A stretch of DNA of 64,000 nucleotides from contig OX393553.1 in the NCBI GenBank assembly GCA_947650365.1, forward strand, positions 38,791,947-38,855,946, given 5' to 3'. The notes under the pieces are model-generated. The model was not told where the DNA came from and made no database searches. It saw nothing but the letters and a program-made list of their open reading frames with translations. The stretch's first letter is position 1. Every line of letters begins with the position of its first letter. Position numbers and translations under genes: made by a program. Positions 63,736 to 64,000 of the stretch are shown one piece after another. This stretch comes from Chamaelirium japonicum. Taxonomy: Eukaryota > Streptophyta > Magnoliopsida > Liliales > Melanthiaceae.

Positions 63736-64000
63736 ACGACTTTTAACAATAATAACGACTTCGATGGGCCTCTATACTTTAGAGAAGCCGAGGACCGAGA
63801 GCACGCGGAAACGATTGAATTCTGTGTGCATGGGATCCGGCGATGGAGCAGCCGAGCAAGTTAGCTCTCCCCACCGCCGGGAAGTCAAGTCTTTGGTGAC
63901 GTGTCACGCGTCTGGTGAGTCAGCTGTGGCCACTTGACGCGGGAAGCTGCTTGTCCGTCCGGTAGAATCTCCCCACTTGTCCTTTTTTATTATATTTAAT
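63736..64000. other. Unassigned right edge
   Basis: GC-richer DNA with no frame or element recognised. Confidence 0.4.

Overview
The window reads as nuclear DNA of a flowering plant. It has one intact spliced plant gene, plant-type CACTA, Ty3/gypsy, TRIM, hAT, LINE and probable Helitron sequences, and very abundant (TA)n and (CT/GA)n tracts. The GC-rich first exon beside AT-rich introns would fit a monocot, but I cannot name the species.

Layout. 1-8975: right-hand part of a decayed CACTA (En/Spm) element, with a DUF4216-type TNP2 tail, a TNPA/TNP1-like gene ending in a coiled coil, about 28 tandem copies of a 181-bp repeat, and a CCGACGG-rich subterminal region. 8976-20730: gene-poor DNA with CT/TA tracts, a DUF616 (TOD1/MUCI70-type) pseudogene piece, two probable Helitron 3' ends, and a 0.55-kb foldback element. 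20783-21455: a foldback element split by a 519-bp hAT element. 22525-36669: a gag-only gypsy element with about 1.1-kb LTRs. A second gag-only gypsy element (26825-35284, target duplication GTGAA) is inserted inside it. Both lack pol and carry large tandem arrays (89, 200, about 97, 36 and 40 bp units). 36700-37092: 3' end of an aspartate carbamoyltransferase (PYRB) pseudogene, followed by a 362-bp TRIM. 39840-44340: hAT elements, small foldbacks and a duplicated repeat.

45125-56975 holds the only convincing intact gene, on the + strand: sterol C5(6)-desaturase (STE1/DWF7 family). It has three exons, 275 codons and all three histidine boxes. Its introns (about 7.0 and 4.1 kb) are filled with transposons: an LTR element containing a hAT, microsatellite-flanked foldbacks, a LINE reverse transcriptase split by a hAT, a 14-residue-repeat reading frame, another hAT-like element and TRIM-like pieces.

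57700-64000 is a dense cluster of foldback elements lying between TA/GA tracts, plus a 1-kb direct repeat.

The most unusual signal is this family of foldback elements that sit almost exclusively between (TA)n tracts, often with (GA)n/(CT)n shoulders. In one subfamily each arm is itself a hairpin, so one about 30-bp motif occurs four times in alternating orientation.
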